IMG/VR virus record: IMGVR_UViG_3300032236_001850
Span: 240,392 to 304,391 of that record
Length of the DNA: 64,000 nucleotides
Origin: a virus
Reading direction: 5' to 3' (one strand)
The notes below the pieces were generated by a model. That model was not told the DNA's origin and made no database searches. It worked only from the letters and a program-made list of their open reading frames with translations. Shown piece after piece: positions 7,995-15,921 of this stretch; positions within the stretch are counted from its first letter, which is position 1; the number at the start of each line of letters is the position of its first letter. Made by a program: the position numbers and the translations under genes.

Positions 7995-9491
7995 ATGAAA
8001 AGAGTATTAGATTTTAGTGGATATAGCAAAATATTCGAAGCAGATACACCACCTGCACCTGCACCAGCGGGAGGAGCAACACCAGCTCCAACAACAGGAA
8101 CAACACCTGCACCAGCGGGAGGAGCAACACAAGCTCCAGCAACGGGAACAACACCTGCACCAGCGGGAGGAGCAACACCTGCACCAGCAGGCGATAAAAA
8201 AGAAGCTGCTCCTGATAAAAAAGATGCCACTCCAGATAAAGCAAAATCATCCAATGCGCCAACAGCTGCCACATCAGTTGGGGATCAGCTATATAATGCT
8301 TTTATTGACATATATTTCATATTAGTTTCAGGTATAGATGGGGGATATCCAGACGTGGTTGCTGATCTTCAAAGTGTTTCACAACAAACAGATGCAACTA
8401 AAAAAGGTGATGCAATGGCAGATGCTCTTAATAAGGTTTCGCAAAAATTAAATGCTGATTATAAATCACAAATAGGTGGAGATGTTAAAGGATTTAGCGA
8501 CGATCTTAAAAAAGCATACACTACACTTGTTACTTCTGACGAGGGTAAAAAATCATTGGATGGTATTAACAAGAGAATAGACGATTCGATTAATAAATAT
8601 GTAACTGAACTTGCTGCTGAGCTTAAAAAAGCAAAAGCACCTATTAAGGAATCATTCCAAGCTTGGAGAGAATCTGAACAATTAAACGAGGGATTATTTG
8701 ATAAAAATCTATTTCCAGAAAGAAGACAAGAATTACTTAGCACCATAATAACTCCTAAAATGTCGCAATTTAAAACGATTGCTGACACCACGATGGATAG
8801 CGCTTACAAGCAAGCTGCTCAAACAGCATATGATGCAATGAGTAAGTTATCTGATGAATTATCCAAGGATGACACTTGGGACAAAATGAAGAGAAGAGAA
8901 AGAAAGGATAGATTAGAAGCTATTCCTGGTGATGTTGATAAGATACAATCTGCAATGAATGATGCTACAACTAAATTTACTGCTCAACTTAAGATAGACA
9001 AGGATGTGACTGATAGTCTTAAATCAGTTGATGATAAAGCTAAAGACATCAAATCAAAAGCAACGGAACTTGTTAATAAACAAGCTGCTGCTGAAGCTAA
9101 GAAAAAAGAAGAGGAAGAAAAGAAAAAAGGTGGTGATAAAAAAGAGGAAGATAAAAACGCTCCTAAAGAAATAAAATCGGGTAATATAGATAAAGATAAT
9201 CTTAAGAAAACTGGATCTAATTATCAAGCAATTAAAGACTTCCAAGGAAAACTTAATACAATTCTACCAGATAATCAGCAGATAAAAGCTGACGGTGGTT
9301 ACGGTAAAAATACAGAAGAAGCAATTAGAAGGGTTGCTAGACTTATAGGCGGTTCAACTGGTGAAGATCTAGTTAAGAGCACGGACGATGGTAAAAAACT
9401 AACACCAGAATTCCAAACAATGGTTGCTAATTGGATAGATCCAAAGGTGCAGGCAAAAATGAAAGATCTAGTAAGCGGAAAGACATCATAA
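7995..9491 (+). CDS. Putative virion-internal protein with capsid-targeting-like leader, Pro/Ala repeats and peptidoglycan-binding-like C-terminus
   Basis: 498 residues. The N-terminus MKRVLDFSGYSKIFE|A resembles T4 internal-protein leaders (MKTYQEFIAE) with an I-x-E cleavage site at residue 15. Residues ~21-67 are 16-residue Pro/Ala/Gly repeats, then a long helical region with a further L-N-E|G site at 230-232. Residues ~405-470 look like a peptidoglycan-binding domain 1: AIKDFQGKLN, then DGGYGKNTEEAIRRV. Lys/Glu-rich linkers separate the parts. Gene context (late promoter, head-like neighbours) supports a virion protein, perhaps packaged and processed by the prohead protease. The exact role is unknown. 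Confidence 0.6.
   Translation: MKRVLDFSGYSKIFEADTPPAPAPAGGATPAPTTGTTPAPAGGATQAPATGTTPAPAGGATPAPAGDKKEAAPDKKDATPDKAKSSNAPTAATSVGDQLYNAFIDIYFILVSGIDGGYPDVVADLQSVSQQTDATKKGDAMADALNKVSQKLNADYKSQIGGDVKGFSDDLKKAYTTLVTSDEGKKSLDGINKRIDDSINKYVTELAAELKKAKAPIKESFQAWRESEQLNEGLFDKNLFPERRQELLSTIITPKMSQFKTIADTTMDSAYKQAAQTAYDAMSKLSDELSKDDTWDKMKRRERKDRLEAIPGDVDKIQSAMNDATTKFTAQLKIDKDVTDSLKSVDDKAKDIKSKATELVNKQAAAEAKKKEEEEKKKGGDKKEEDKNAPKEIKSGNIDKDNLKKTGSNYQAIKDFQGKLNTILPDNQQIKADGGYGKNTEEAIRRVARLIGGSTGEDLVKSTDDGKKLTPEFQTMVANWIDPKVQAKMKDLVSGKTS
8059..8178 (+). repeat. 48-bp tandem repeat (2.5 copies) within the 7995 gene
   Basis: Units begin at 8059, 8107 and 8155 (last one partial), each starting CTGCACCAGCGGGAGGAGCA. 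The unit is 16 codons, so copy number can change without frame loss. It encodes a Pro/Ala/Gly/Thr linker. GC content is clearly above that of the neighbourhood. Confidence 0.85.
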
Positions 9492-10225
9492 TGGAAATTA
9501 AAAAATTCAGTGAATTTTCTGTTCTTCAAAGGGTATACGAAAAAAACGGAGACCCGGTTGAGCAGAACACACCAACAAAGACTGGCATAAAATATAGGGA
9601 TAATATAAATCTCCCAACCGAAGATACCGGAGACGACTCAGCGGGGCTATATACTATATTTCTAACACAAGCTTCATCTGTTATCAGTAGCATGTCAGAT
9701 AATGTTGCACCCATCAATCCAGATAAAGGGACTAAAGCAAGTAAAGACATAGCTGAATTAATAAAAAATCTGAAACCAACATATGAATCTCACAAGAATT
9801 TATGGAGTGAAATAGAAAAAATAAGTGACTATGTTGGCGGTGATTGGCAAAATATAAGCAAGGGGGAATTATCATCATTACATGCCTTTGATCCACAAGG
9901 AAATGTTTTGGGTACCTTTAAGCAGAATATGAAGAATCTTGATACTAGACTTAAATCAAAGGATATTACAGATTCACAATATGCAGACGAAGCTAAAAAT
10001 CTTAGGATTGAAGCGAATAATAACCTGGATAGCTCAAGATCATTATACTATATGAAAATAGGTGAGGCTCTAGATTATTATATGCAGGCAACCAAGGTTT
10101 TTAAACAAGGAGCACTTTTATGCTTACAAAATATGGAATCTGAAGCAAAAGAAAATCCATCATCAGGAAAAAATTATCTGAATATTATAACGGAAAGTGC
10201 AAAAAACATACTAGGTCATAATTAA
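9491..10225 (+). CDS. Hypothetical helical protein with capsid-targeting-like N-terminus
   Basis: The frame is open further upstream (to 9431), but the ATG at 9491 forms a TAATG overlap with the preceding stop and gives MEIKKFSEFSVLQ, the F-x-x-F type leader common to several proteins here; I chose that start. The ~244-residue product is mostly predicted helix with no recognised domain; a conserved-looking stretch near the C-terminus (YYMKIGEALDYYMQATKVF) could be amphipathic. It lies between two other putative virion-internal proteins and probably shares their role. Confidence 0.6.
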   Translation: MEIKKFSEFSVLQRVYEKNGDPVEQNTPTKTGIKYRDNINLPTEDTGDDSAGLYTIFLTQASSVISSMSDNVAPINPDKGTKASKDIAELIKNLKPTYESHKNLWSEIEKISDYVGGDWQNISKGELSSLHAFDPQGNVLGTFKQNMKNLDTRLKSKDITDSQYADEAKNLRIEANNNLDSSRSLYYMKIGEALDYYMQATKVFKQGALLCLQNMESEAKENPSSGKNYLNIITESAKNILGHN

Positions 10226-11254
10226 ATGTCAAACATATCAAATAAAATAGTAAATGAAAGCTTTGGTTCTTGGCTTAATCAGGCAAGACAATGGGCAAGT
10301 GGTGTTGGTCAGGGTGCATTGAGTGGAACTGTATTTGACAAGGGAGACAAACAGGACTATAATGCACGAGTTCAGGATCAATTACAAAGAGCTGAAATAT
10401 TACAAAGCGCAATTTTTGATGCAGGAAACACTATAGATAGTGTTCTTAATAGTCTAGAAGGCACAGATCTACAGAAAAAAGCAAAAAATGCTGCTTCTGA
10501 TATGATATCATTTCTACAGCAATCAATAAAAACTGTACAATCCATAATAAGCGAGGGAGGTCAGGGTGATATGACCAATAAATCTAGCTATGCAAATAAT
10601 GGAGGATTGGATCCGGGTAGAAAAAAACAACTCGATGACGTTGCTGCAGGACTGGATAGAATCACTCAAAGAAGTGGGAGCAGCAAAGGCTATGAGAATA
10701 GTCCACTGGATACATGGTGTAGAGAATTCTTAGGTAAACATAACGAGAACTTTGAATCCAACGAATATCTTTCAACGGGAAATTCACTTGTTGCTAAAGC
10801 ACAATCCATTATCAACGAAATAAGAAATGCAGCAGAGGTAGATAGAAAAATAGCAGAAAAAGACGTTGATAAGGTTATATCCAAAGGATTAAAACAGCTA
10901 CAAAGATTTATAGGTGGTAAAAGTGATACACAAGCAATATTAGTACCTAAACCAGGAAGTCAATTAGAGGAATTAATTAATAGGAATTCAAATAAGCCAC
11001 AATCAGCAGCGGTACAGAAATTCAGAGAAGACCTAAGAAAACTCAACATTCAAACTTCAACCGAAGATGTTTGGTCAGAGAAGGACGATCCTTGTGCAGA
11101 AGAAGCTGCAACAGTCGTTAGTGCTATAACTAAGAAAAAATATGAACCTAAAGAAAAGGAGGGATTTAAAGAGTTACAGAGAGACGTTAAAACACTTGTG
11201 AAAAATCAACCAAAGATAAAGGAGATATTAACACAAAAACCACCGAAAATTTAG
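10226..11254 (+). CDS. Hypothetical helical protein, putative virion-internal
   Basis: 342 residues, starting at the base after the previous stop. The N-terminus contains IVNE|S (residues 8-12), a possible prohead-protease site of the form hydrophobic-x-Glu, followed by SFGSWLNQARQWASG, an amphipathic segment. The rest is helical, Gln/Lys/Asp-rich, without a recognised domain or membrane segment. It is the last gene of the 7995 operon; the ~270 bases after it contain no gene. Confidence 0.58.
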   Translation: MSNISNKIVNESFGSWLNQARQWASGVGQGALSGTVFDKGDKQDYNARVQDQLQRAEILQSAIFDAGNTIDSVLNSLEGTDLQKKAKNAASDMISFLQQSIKTVQSIISEGGQGDMTNKSSYANNGGLDPGRKKQLDDVAAGLDRITQRSGSSKGYENSPLDTWCREFLGKHNENFESNEYLSTGNSLVAKAQSIINEIRNAAEVDRKIAEKDVDKVISKGLKQLQRFIGGKSDTQAILVPKPGSQLEELINRNSNKPQSAAVQKFREDLRKLNIQTSTEDVWSEKDDPCAEEAATVVSAITKKKYEPKEKEGFKELQRDVKTLVKNQPKIKEILTQKPPKI

Positions 11255-11527
11255 GGTCCGTTAAAGTTTCGTTAAATAGTTAAAAAACCGAAACCAAAAC
11301 GAAAAAACACTGTAAGATAATTATCTTAATTTTCCCCCTGGTGAAGAATCTATTACTTATCTAATACATCTTAGAGCCCAAACTTTATTTTAAATAGATA
11401 AACATACCCCAATCTTAGACCCAGATTTTTAAATATAATAAAGATCCCCTAATCTTAATAATTCATTTAAAAAAGAAACAAAACACAAGATTTTCCATAT
11501 TATAATAGATAAAAATATTAATGTAAT
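11255..11527 (+). promoter_or_regulatory. Longest gene-free region, upstream of uvsX
   Basis: About 270 AT-rich bases without a credible ORF. It contains a perfect 16-bp palindrome at 11313-11328, C-runs followed by (A/T)ATCTTA at about 11410 and 11446, and a TATAATAG stretch at about 11501-11508 that could be a -10 element for uvsX. No clear hairpin-T terminator is seen. It may hold the uvsX promoter, an operator or a replication start; none of these is proven. Confidence 0.4.
11313..11328. repeat. Perfect 16-bp palindrome TAAGATAATTATCTTA
   Basis: Both halves are exact reverse complements with no spacer. It lies ~200 bases upstream of uvsX in gene-free DNA, the form expected of a dimeric regulator's operator or a replication-protein site. 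Confidence 0.6.
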
Positions 11528-12709
11528 ATGGCTAAAACAAACACAACAAAATCTTCATCCGGTTTTTCCTTTCTCAGCATGGACAAGGAGCTATCAAAAA
11601 TATCCGGATTTGAAACTGGATCAATCCTAGCAACAAATACTTTTAGTGAGGTTGACGAATGGATTCCAACAGGAAACTACCTATTAAATGCACAAATTTC
11701 TGGATCCCTATTCGGCGGTGTACCAAACACTAGATCTTTTGGTGTTATGGGAGATCCTGGTACTGGTAAATCTTTCTTCTGTTTAAATGTGGTTAGGGAA
11801 GCACAAAAAATTGGCTATGATGTTATCTATTGTGATACTGAAGGAGCCATTGATAAATCAGGAGCTGTTAAATTTGGTATAGATGTAAATAAGATTAGAT
11901 ACCAACCTATACAAACTGTATCACAATTCCAGACTTTCGTTGCTAATGTTCTTGACATTGTCAAGAAAGCAAAAGCAAATGGTGATAATCCAAAAATCCT
12001 TATAGTTCTTGACTCCCTTGGTATGTTAAGTACTGATAAAGAATTGGCTGATGCAATGAAAGGTCATAACGCAGCAGATATGGGTGCTAAGGCTAAGGAA
12101 CTTAGAAAGTTATTCAGAGTAATCACATTGGATCTTACTGCTGCTAAAATTCCGTTGATCTGTACCAATCACGTTTATGCTGGCGGTGGATATGTACCAA
12201 CAAAAGAAAGCTCAGGTGGTGATGGACCTATCTTCGCTATGTCTGTTGTTGCTTTTCTTTCTAAAGCTCAATTGAAAGATGGATCTGGTACCAAAACTGG
12301 TATCGTTTGTACCTCGACATTAAAGAAAAGCAGATTCACTATACCTGAACAGATTAAATTCCATATATCATTCTCCCATGGTATGAATCCATATGTTGGG
12401 TTACAGGATTATGTTACTTGGGAAGCATGCGGAATAGAAAGAGGTAAATTCGAGGAAGTTAAAAATGCTGATGGAAAGAAGGAATTGGTATTTAAACCAA
12501 GCGCATCTTCGACAAGATGGGGTGTTAGACATCTTGGTAAAACTGTTGCTTCCACTGAATTGTTTACTGATAAGGTTTTCACTATGGAAGTTCTTCAGCA
12601 ACTTGATGTTAATGTAATAAAAGATAAGTTTAAATTTCCGGATCTTGCAGATCATTCAGAATTGCTTGACTCTATAGAGGATGAGGATTTAGAAGATGGA
12701 GAAGAATAA
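11528..12709 (+). CDS. uvsX: UvsX/RecA-like recombinase
   Basis: 393 residues, the size of T4 UvsX. Walker A is GDPGTGKS at residues 75-82; CDTEGAIDK follows, and ILIVLDSLGML forms Walker B. The stretch from MKGHNAADMG to CTNHVYAGGG matches UvsX/RecA motifs for ATP coupling and DNA binding. It should coat single-stranded DNA and drive strand invasion for recombination-dependent replication and repair, in line with nearby gp46/gp47. The acidic C-terminal tail (EDEDLEDGEE) resembles RecA tails that regulate DNA binding. The following gene overlaps its end by 14 bases. Confidence 0.93.
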   Translation: MAKTNTTKSSSGFSFLSMDKELSKISGFETGSILATNTFSEVDEWIPTGNYLLNAQISGSLFGGVPNTRSFGVMGDPGTGKSFFCLNVVREAQKIGYDVIYCDTEGAIDKSGAVKFGIDVNKIRYQPIQTVSQFQTFVANVLDIVKKAKANGDNPKILIVLDSLGMLSTDKELADAMKGHNAADMGAKAKELRKLFRVITLDLTAAKIPLICTNHVYAGGGYVPTKESSGGDGPIFAMSVVAFLSKAQLKDGSGTKTGIVCTSTLKKSRFTIPEQIKFHISFSHGMNPYVGLQDYVTWEACGIERGKFEEVKNADGKKELVFKPSASSTRWGVRHLGKTVASTELFTDKVFTMEVLQQLDVNVIKDKFKFPDLADHSELLDSIEDEDLEDGEE

Positions 12710-12995
12710 AATAAAATTCAAATATATCATGGGTCTTTGGAAAACTCTTCCAAATTACCCAACAAAAGAGGATATAGTCTATGAGATTAGTCTATATCTT
12801 CTTAAGGATAAAAGACCCAATGGTGAATTTTCTCCACAAACTTTTAATTCGATATTTGGTTCTAAATGGGAAAGTGGATCTCATGGGCTTGTAATCAAAA
12901 AAATGATTGAAGATGGTGATTTTATAGAAACAAAAAAAAGCACCGCAAGTAAGATATGGTATAAGATAAACAATAACCCTTATTATAAAAATTAA
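12696..12995 (+). CDS. Small hypothetical protein, possible winged-helix fold
   Basis: 99 residues overlapping the end of uvsX; an in-frame ATG at 12729 would remove most of the overlap and is a plausible alternative start. The sequence has three short helices followed by an EDGDFIETKKS-type turn and aromatic C-terminus, compatible with a small winged-helix DNA-binding protein, but no named family is recognised. Its place between recombinase and helicase suggests a replication accessory role. Confidence 0.6.
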   Translation: MEKNKIKFKYIMGLWKTLPNYPTKEDIVYEISLYLLKDKRPNGEFSPQTFNSIFGSKWESGSHGLVIKKMIEDGDFIETKKSTASKIWYKINNNPYYKN

Positions 12996-12997
12996 AA

Positions 12998-14296
12998 ATG
13001 GATTTAACAAACTCGGAAAATGTAATACTTAGGTATATTCTTCAAAATTCACCTTATCTCGACACGTGTAAACCCGACTTCTTCAAGAATGAATCTCTTG
13101 GTGTCATTTTTACCGGGGTCAAGGAGTTTTGGGACAGATACCATGAGATGCCCTCCGCTGAGCAGATGATAGAATCTTTTAAGATGAAAGGTGGGAATCT
13201 TGTGGATGCTTCCGAGATCAGATCAATCTATGCTATAGATCTTGCTAAGTACGAGGATGCTTGGTTAAAGGAAACAACCGAATTTTTTGTTGAGTATAAA
13301 AATCTAACAAAATCTGCTGTTGATGGATTAAAATATATTCAATCAACACCTGTTTCTTCTGAGAATATAAAAACTGTTATAGATACTTTCAAAAATATCA
13401 TTGTTGAAAGAAACAGCATAAATTTTAGTTTTGATGAGGGACTAGATTTCTTCAATCCTGAAAACCATAAGCAGCTGACCCAAAATACCTTCTCTAGTGG
13501 ATTTCCATTTATAGATACAGTTCTTGGTGGTGGATTTTCCGCTAAAGCTCTTTACGTTTTTATGGGTATGCCTAAGGTTGGAAAATCATTATGGCTGGGT
13601 AATATAGCAGCACAAGCGGTTAAGACTGGGCATAATGTTGCTGTTTTATCTTTAGAGATGAGTGATCGTAAATATGTTAAGAGAATGGGAGCTAATATAC
13701 TTGGTGTTCCTGTATCTGAATATAATAAAATTGCTGACGATGAACAAGCAATGAAGAAAAAATTGGGATCGATGATGTATGACAATCTGAAGGTTCCTGG
13801 TCATTTAACAATTAAGGAGTTTCCTACTTCACAAGCATCCGTTAATGACATTGAGAGATATTTGAAAAAAATGGAGGAAATTAAGGGTATCAAATTTAAG
13901 GTGATTGTGGTGGATTATATTAATATTATGAAGAACTGGAGGAATGCAAACTCCGAGAATACTTATATGAAGATCAAGCAAATTGCTGAGGATTTAAGAG
14001 GTATGGCCATGCAAAACAATTGGTCAATCATTACCGCTACCCAAACTAAACAGGGTGATTTCGATGCTTCCGATTTAAGTATAAACTCGGCAGCTGAATC
14101 ATCAGGTCTTGTTGCTACCGTTGACGGAATGTTCGGTATCATACAAGATCCAATTATGTATGCTAATAAGGAATATAAATTAAAAATTCTGGCAAACAGA
14201 GATGATGGCTATAAAAACGCCTACAAGGTATTTAGCGTTGATTACAGGTATATGAGAATTACCGAAGACGTGAATGTACCTATGCACGTAGAGTAA
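12998..14296 (+). CDS. DnaB-type replicative helicase (T4 gp41-like)
   Basis: 432 residues with a small N-terminal helical domain and a RecA-type core. Walker A is GMPKVGKS at 190-197, then VAVLSLEMSDRKYVKRMGANILGV (DnaB motif H1a region), VIVVDYINIM as Walker B, and ITATQTKQG, the glutamine switch. These are diagnostic of DnaB/gp41 hexameric helicases that unwind the fork on the lagging strand. Length and domain order match gp41. It lies 2 bases after the small upstream gene. Confidence 0.9.
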   Translation: MDLTNSENVILRYILQNSPYLDTCKPDFFKNESLGVIFTGVKEFWDRYHEMPSAEQMIESFKMKGGNLVDASEIRSIYAIDLAKYEDAWLKETTEFFVEYKNLTKSAVDGLKYIQSTPVSSENIKTVIDTFKNIIVERNSINFSFDEGLDFFNPENHKQLTQNTFSSGFPFIDTVLGGGFSAKALYVFMGMPKVGKSLWLGNIAAQAVKTGHNVAVLSLEMSDRKYVKRMGANILGVPVSEYNKIADDEQAMKKKLGSMMYDNLKVPGHLTIKEFPTSQASVNDIERYLKKMEEIKGIKFKVIVVDYINIMKNWRNANSENTYMKIKQIAEDLRGMAMQNNWSIITATQTKQGDFDASDLSINSAAESSGLVATVDGMFGIIQDPIMYANKEYKLKILANRDDGYKNAYKVFSVDYRYMRITEDVNVPMHVE

Positions 14297-14312
14297 AAAT
14301 AACCATTAAAAA

Positions 14313-14801
14313 ATGGAAGAAATCCAAGAAACCCCCGAGAATGAAAATGTAAATCCGGAGGTTGCAAAAAAACAGCTTGGTGATAAGATATTTGGAGCTC
14401 ATAACAATCCAACAAAGGACAACGATTATAATGACAGTTTTGATATAGATCAGAGTCATAATATATTAAGCGAGTCCTATGATGAAGAGGAATATCTACA
14501 TAGAAAAAAATTAGAGGAATTGGTTTATGAAGCATTTCAAACTTCCAGATGGTTTCCTTTAAGTTACAAGAAGAAGATACCTAAGGATTTGGTACCTCAT
14601 TTATTTCAAGAGATACTTGAAAAATTGGAGGATACTGAATTTTCATTTTCTGAAAAATTTGTTTCTATATGTGATTATGTTCAAATACCATACGCTAAAG
14701 CTTATGAAATAACTCCTATCAAATATAAGGAGATTATTATAAACGAGCTGGAAGCAAAATACAGCATTTTAACAAAAAGAAAAATTAGAAAATTGTTTTA
14801 A
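14313..14801 (+). CDS. Hypothetical protein between helicase and gp47
   Basis: 162 residues: an acidic, disordered N-terminal third (many Glu/Asn/Asp) and a helical C-terminal part with basic end (KRKIRKLF). No motif is recognised. It ends 1 base before the gp47 gene, so it is co-transcribed with replication-recombination genes; a helicase-loading or single-strand-binding accessory function is conceivable but not supported by sequence. Confidence 0.6.
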   Translation: MEEIQETPENENVNPEVAKKQLGDKIFGAHNNPTKDNDYNDSFDIDQSHNILSESYDEEEYLHRKKLEELVYEAFQTSRWFPLSYKKKIPKDLVPHLFQEILEKLEDTEFSFSEKFVSICDYVQIPYAKAYEITPIKYKEIIINELEAKYSILTKRKIRKLF

Positions 14802-14802
14802 T

Positions 14803-15921
14803 ATGAATGAGCCTATAAAATTAGTAAACGATAAAGCAAAAAGAGTTTGGTTTATAACGGATACTCATTTAGGTGTAAGAAACAATTCGAATGAATGGAT
14901 AGACCAAACAAGGGAATATTTCTTTGATTGGTTTTTTCCATTAGTTAGAAAAAATTATCAGCCGGGTGATATTCTTATTCATCTCGGCGATTTTTTTGAT
15001 TCCAGACAAAGTATAAATTTAAAAGTGCTTAATCTTGGAATATCCATCGCCGAGGAAATGTCTTCCATATTCGTAGATGGTGTTTACGTGATAATTGGAA
15101 ATCATGATATTTTCGGTAAAAATACAAATGATGTTAACTCCCTTAAATCTATAAAATGGATTCCTGGAATAAATGTTTTAGAGGATCCCGTTACTCTTGA
15201 ATTACCAGATAAGAATTTCTTTTTAATGCCATGGAGGAGGGATCATAATGCAGAGATGGAAACACTCGATCTCATTAATCCGCATGATGTTCTTTGTTGT
15301 CATGCTGATATAAGAGGCTTGAAATTTAATAAATATGTTAATGTTGAATCAGGAGCAGATGTAACAAAATTTAGAAAATTCACAAAGGTGTATTCTGGTC
15401 ATATCCATTATGCTCAGAAGCATGAGAATATAACCATGCTTGGATCACCTTATGAACTGACCAGATCAGACATGGACAATCAAAAATCAATAACAGTTTT
15501 AAACATCAAGGATATGGTGGAAACTGTTTATGTTAATGATTTCTCTCCAAGGTTCAGAAAATTTTATTTCAGCGATATTTTGGAATCAACTCCTGAGGAA
15601 CTTGAAATTAATTTCAGAAACAATTTTGTTGATATTATGATTGATCCTGTTATGGCTCTTAAAGCTCCTCTTAGCATGCTCACTGATATGGTGACCTCTC
15701 AGAGATTCCTAAAATTCCATCCGTATGATCCTGAAAAATCTACAAGTTTAACTGACCAGATTGTTGATTCTGATGGTGACACACAATTTAACGTTTTAGA
15801 TTTCATTAAGACTTATGTTGAATCAATGGACTCCGACGAGGAGACAAAGAAAAAAATAATTGCTAGTTTATTTAAACTGCATACCATAGTAATAAACCAG
15901 GAACAAGAAAAGAAATTATAA
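14803..15921 (+). CDS. Recombination nuclease subunit, Mre11/SbcD-like (T4 gp47)
   Basis: 372-residue calcineurin-like phosphoesterase. Metal-binding motifs are in order: ITDTHLG (D-x-H), HLGDFFDSR (GDxxD), IIGNHD (GNHD), CHADIRG and SGHIHYA (GHxH). This is the Mre11/SbcD/gp47 nuclease set. With gp46, encoded immediately downstream with a TAATG overlap, it resects DNA ends to give single strands for UvsX and contributes to host-DNA breakdown. Length is close to T4 gp47 (339). Confidence 0.92.
   Translation: MNEPIKLVNDKAKRVWFITDTHLGVRNNSNEWIDQTREYFFDWFFPLVRKNYQPGDILIHLGDFFDSRQSINLKVLNLGISIAEEMSSIFVDGVYVIIGNHDIFGKNTNDVNSLKSIKWIPGINVLEDPVTLELPDKNFFLMPWRRDHNAEMETLDLINPHDVLCCHADIRGLKFNKYVNVESGADVTKFRKFTKVYSGHIHYAQKHENITMLGSPYELTRSDMDNQKSITVLNIKDMVETVYVNDFSPRFRKFYFSDILESTPEELEINFRNNFVDIMIDPVMALKAPLSMLTDMVTSQRFLKFHPYDPEKSTSLTDQIVDSDGDTQFNVLDFIKTYVESMDSDEETKKKIIASLFKLHTIVINQEQEKKL

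Noticed and set aside
8059-8178. Possible CRISPR array
   Set aside because: Units are contiguous, with no unique spacers, and are in frame within a coding sequence.
8017-8325. + strand ORF rich in Gln and His, and two Leu/Val- or Gly/Ala-rich - strand ORFs over the same region
   Set aside because: All are other-frame readings of the GC-rich 48-bp repeats in the 7995 gene.
9431-9490. Longer N-terminus for the 9491 gene
   Set aside because: Would overlap the previous gene by 60 bases; the TAATG-coupled ATG yields the leader pattern common here.
11255-11527. tRNA or small RNA gene in the gap upstream of uvsX
   Set aside because: No cloverleaf arms or T-loop motif could be found by eye; AT content makes short stems frequent by chance.
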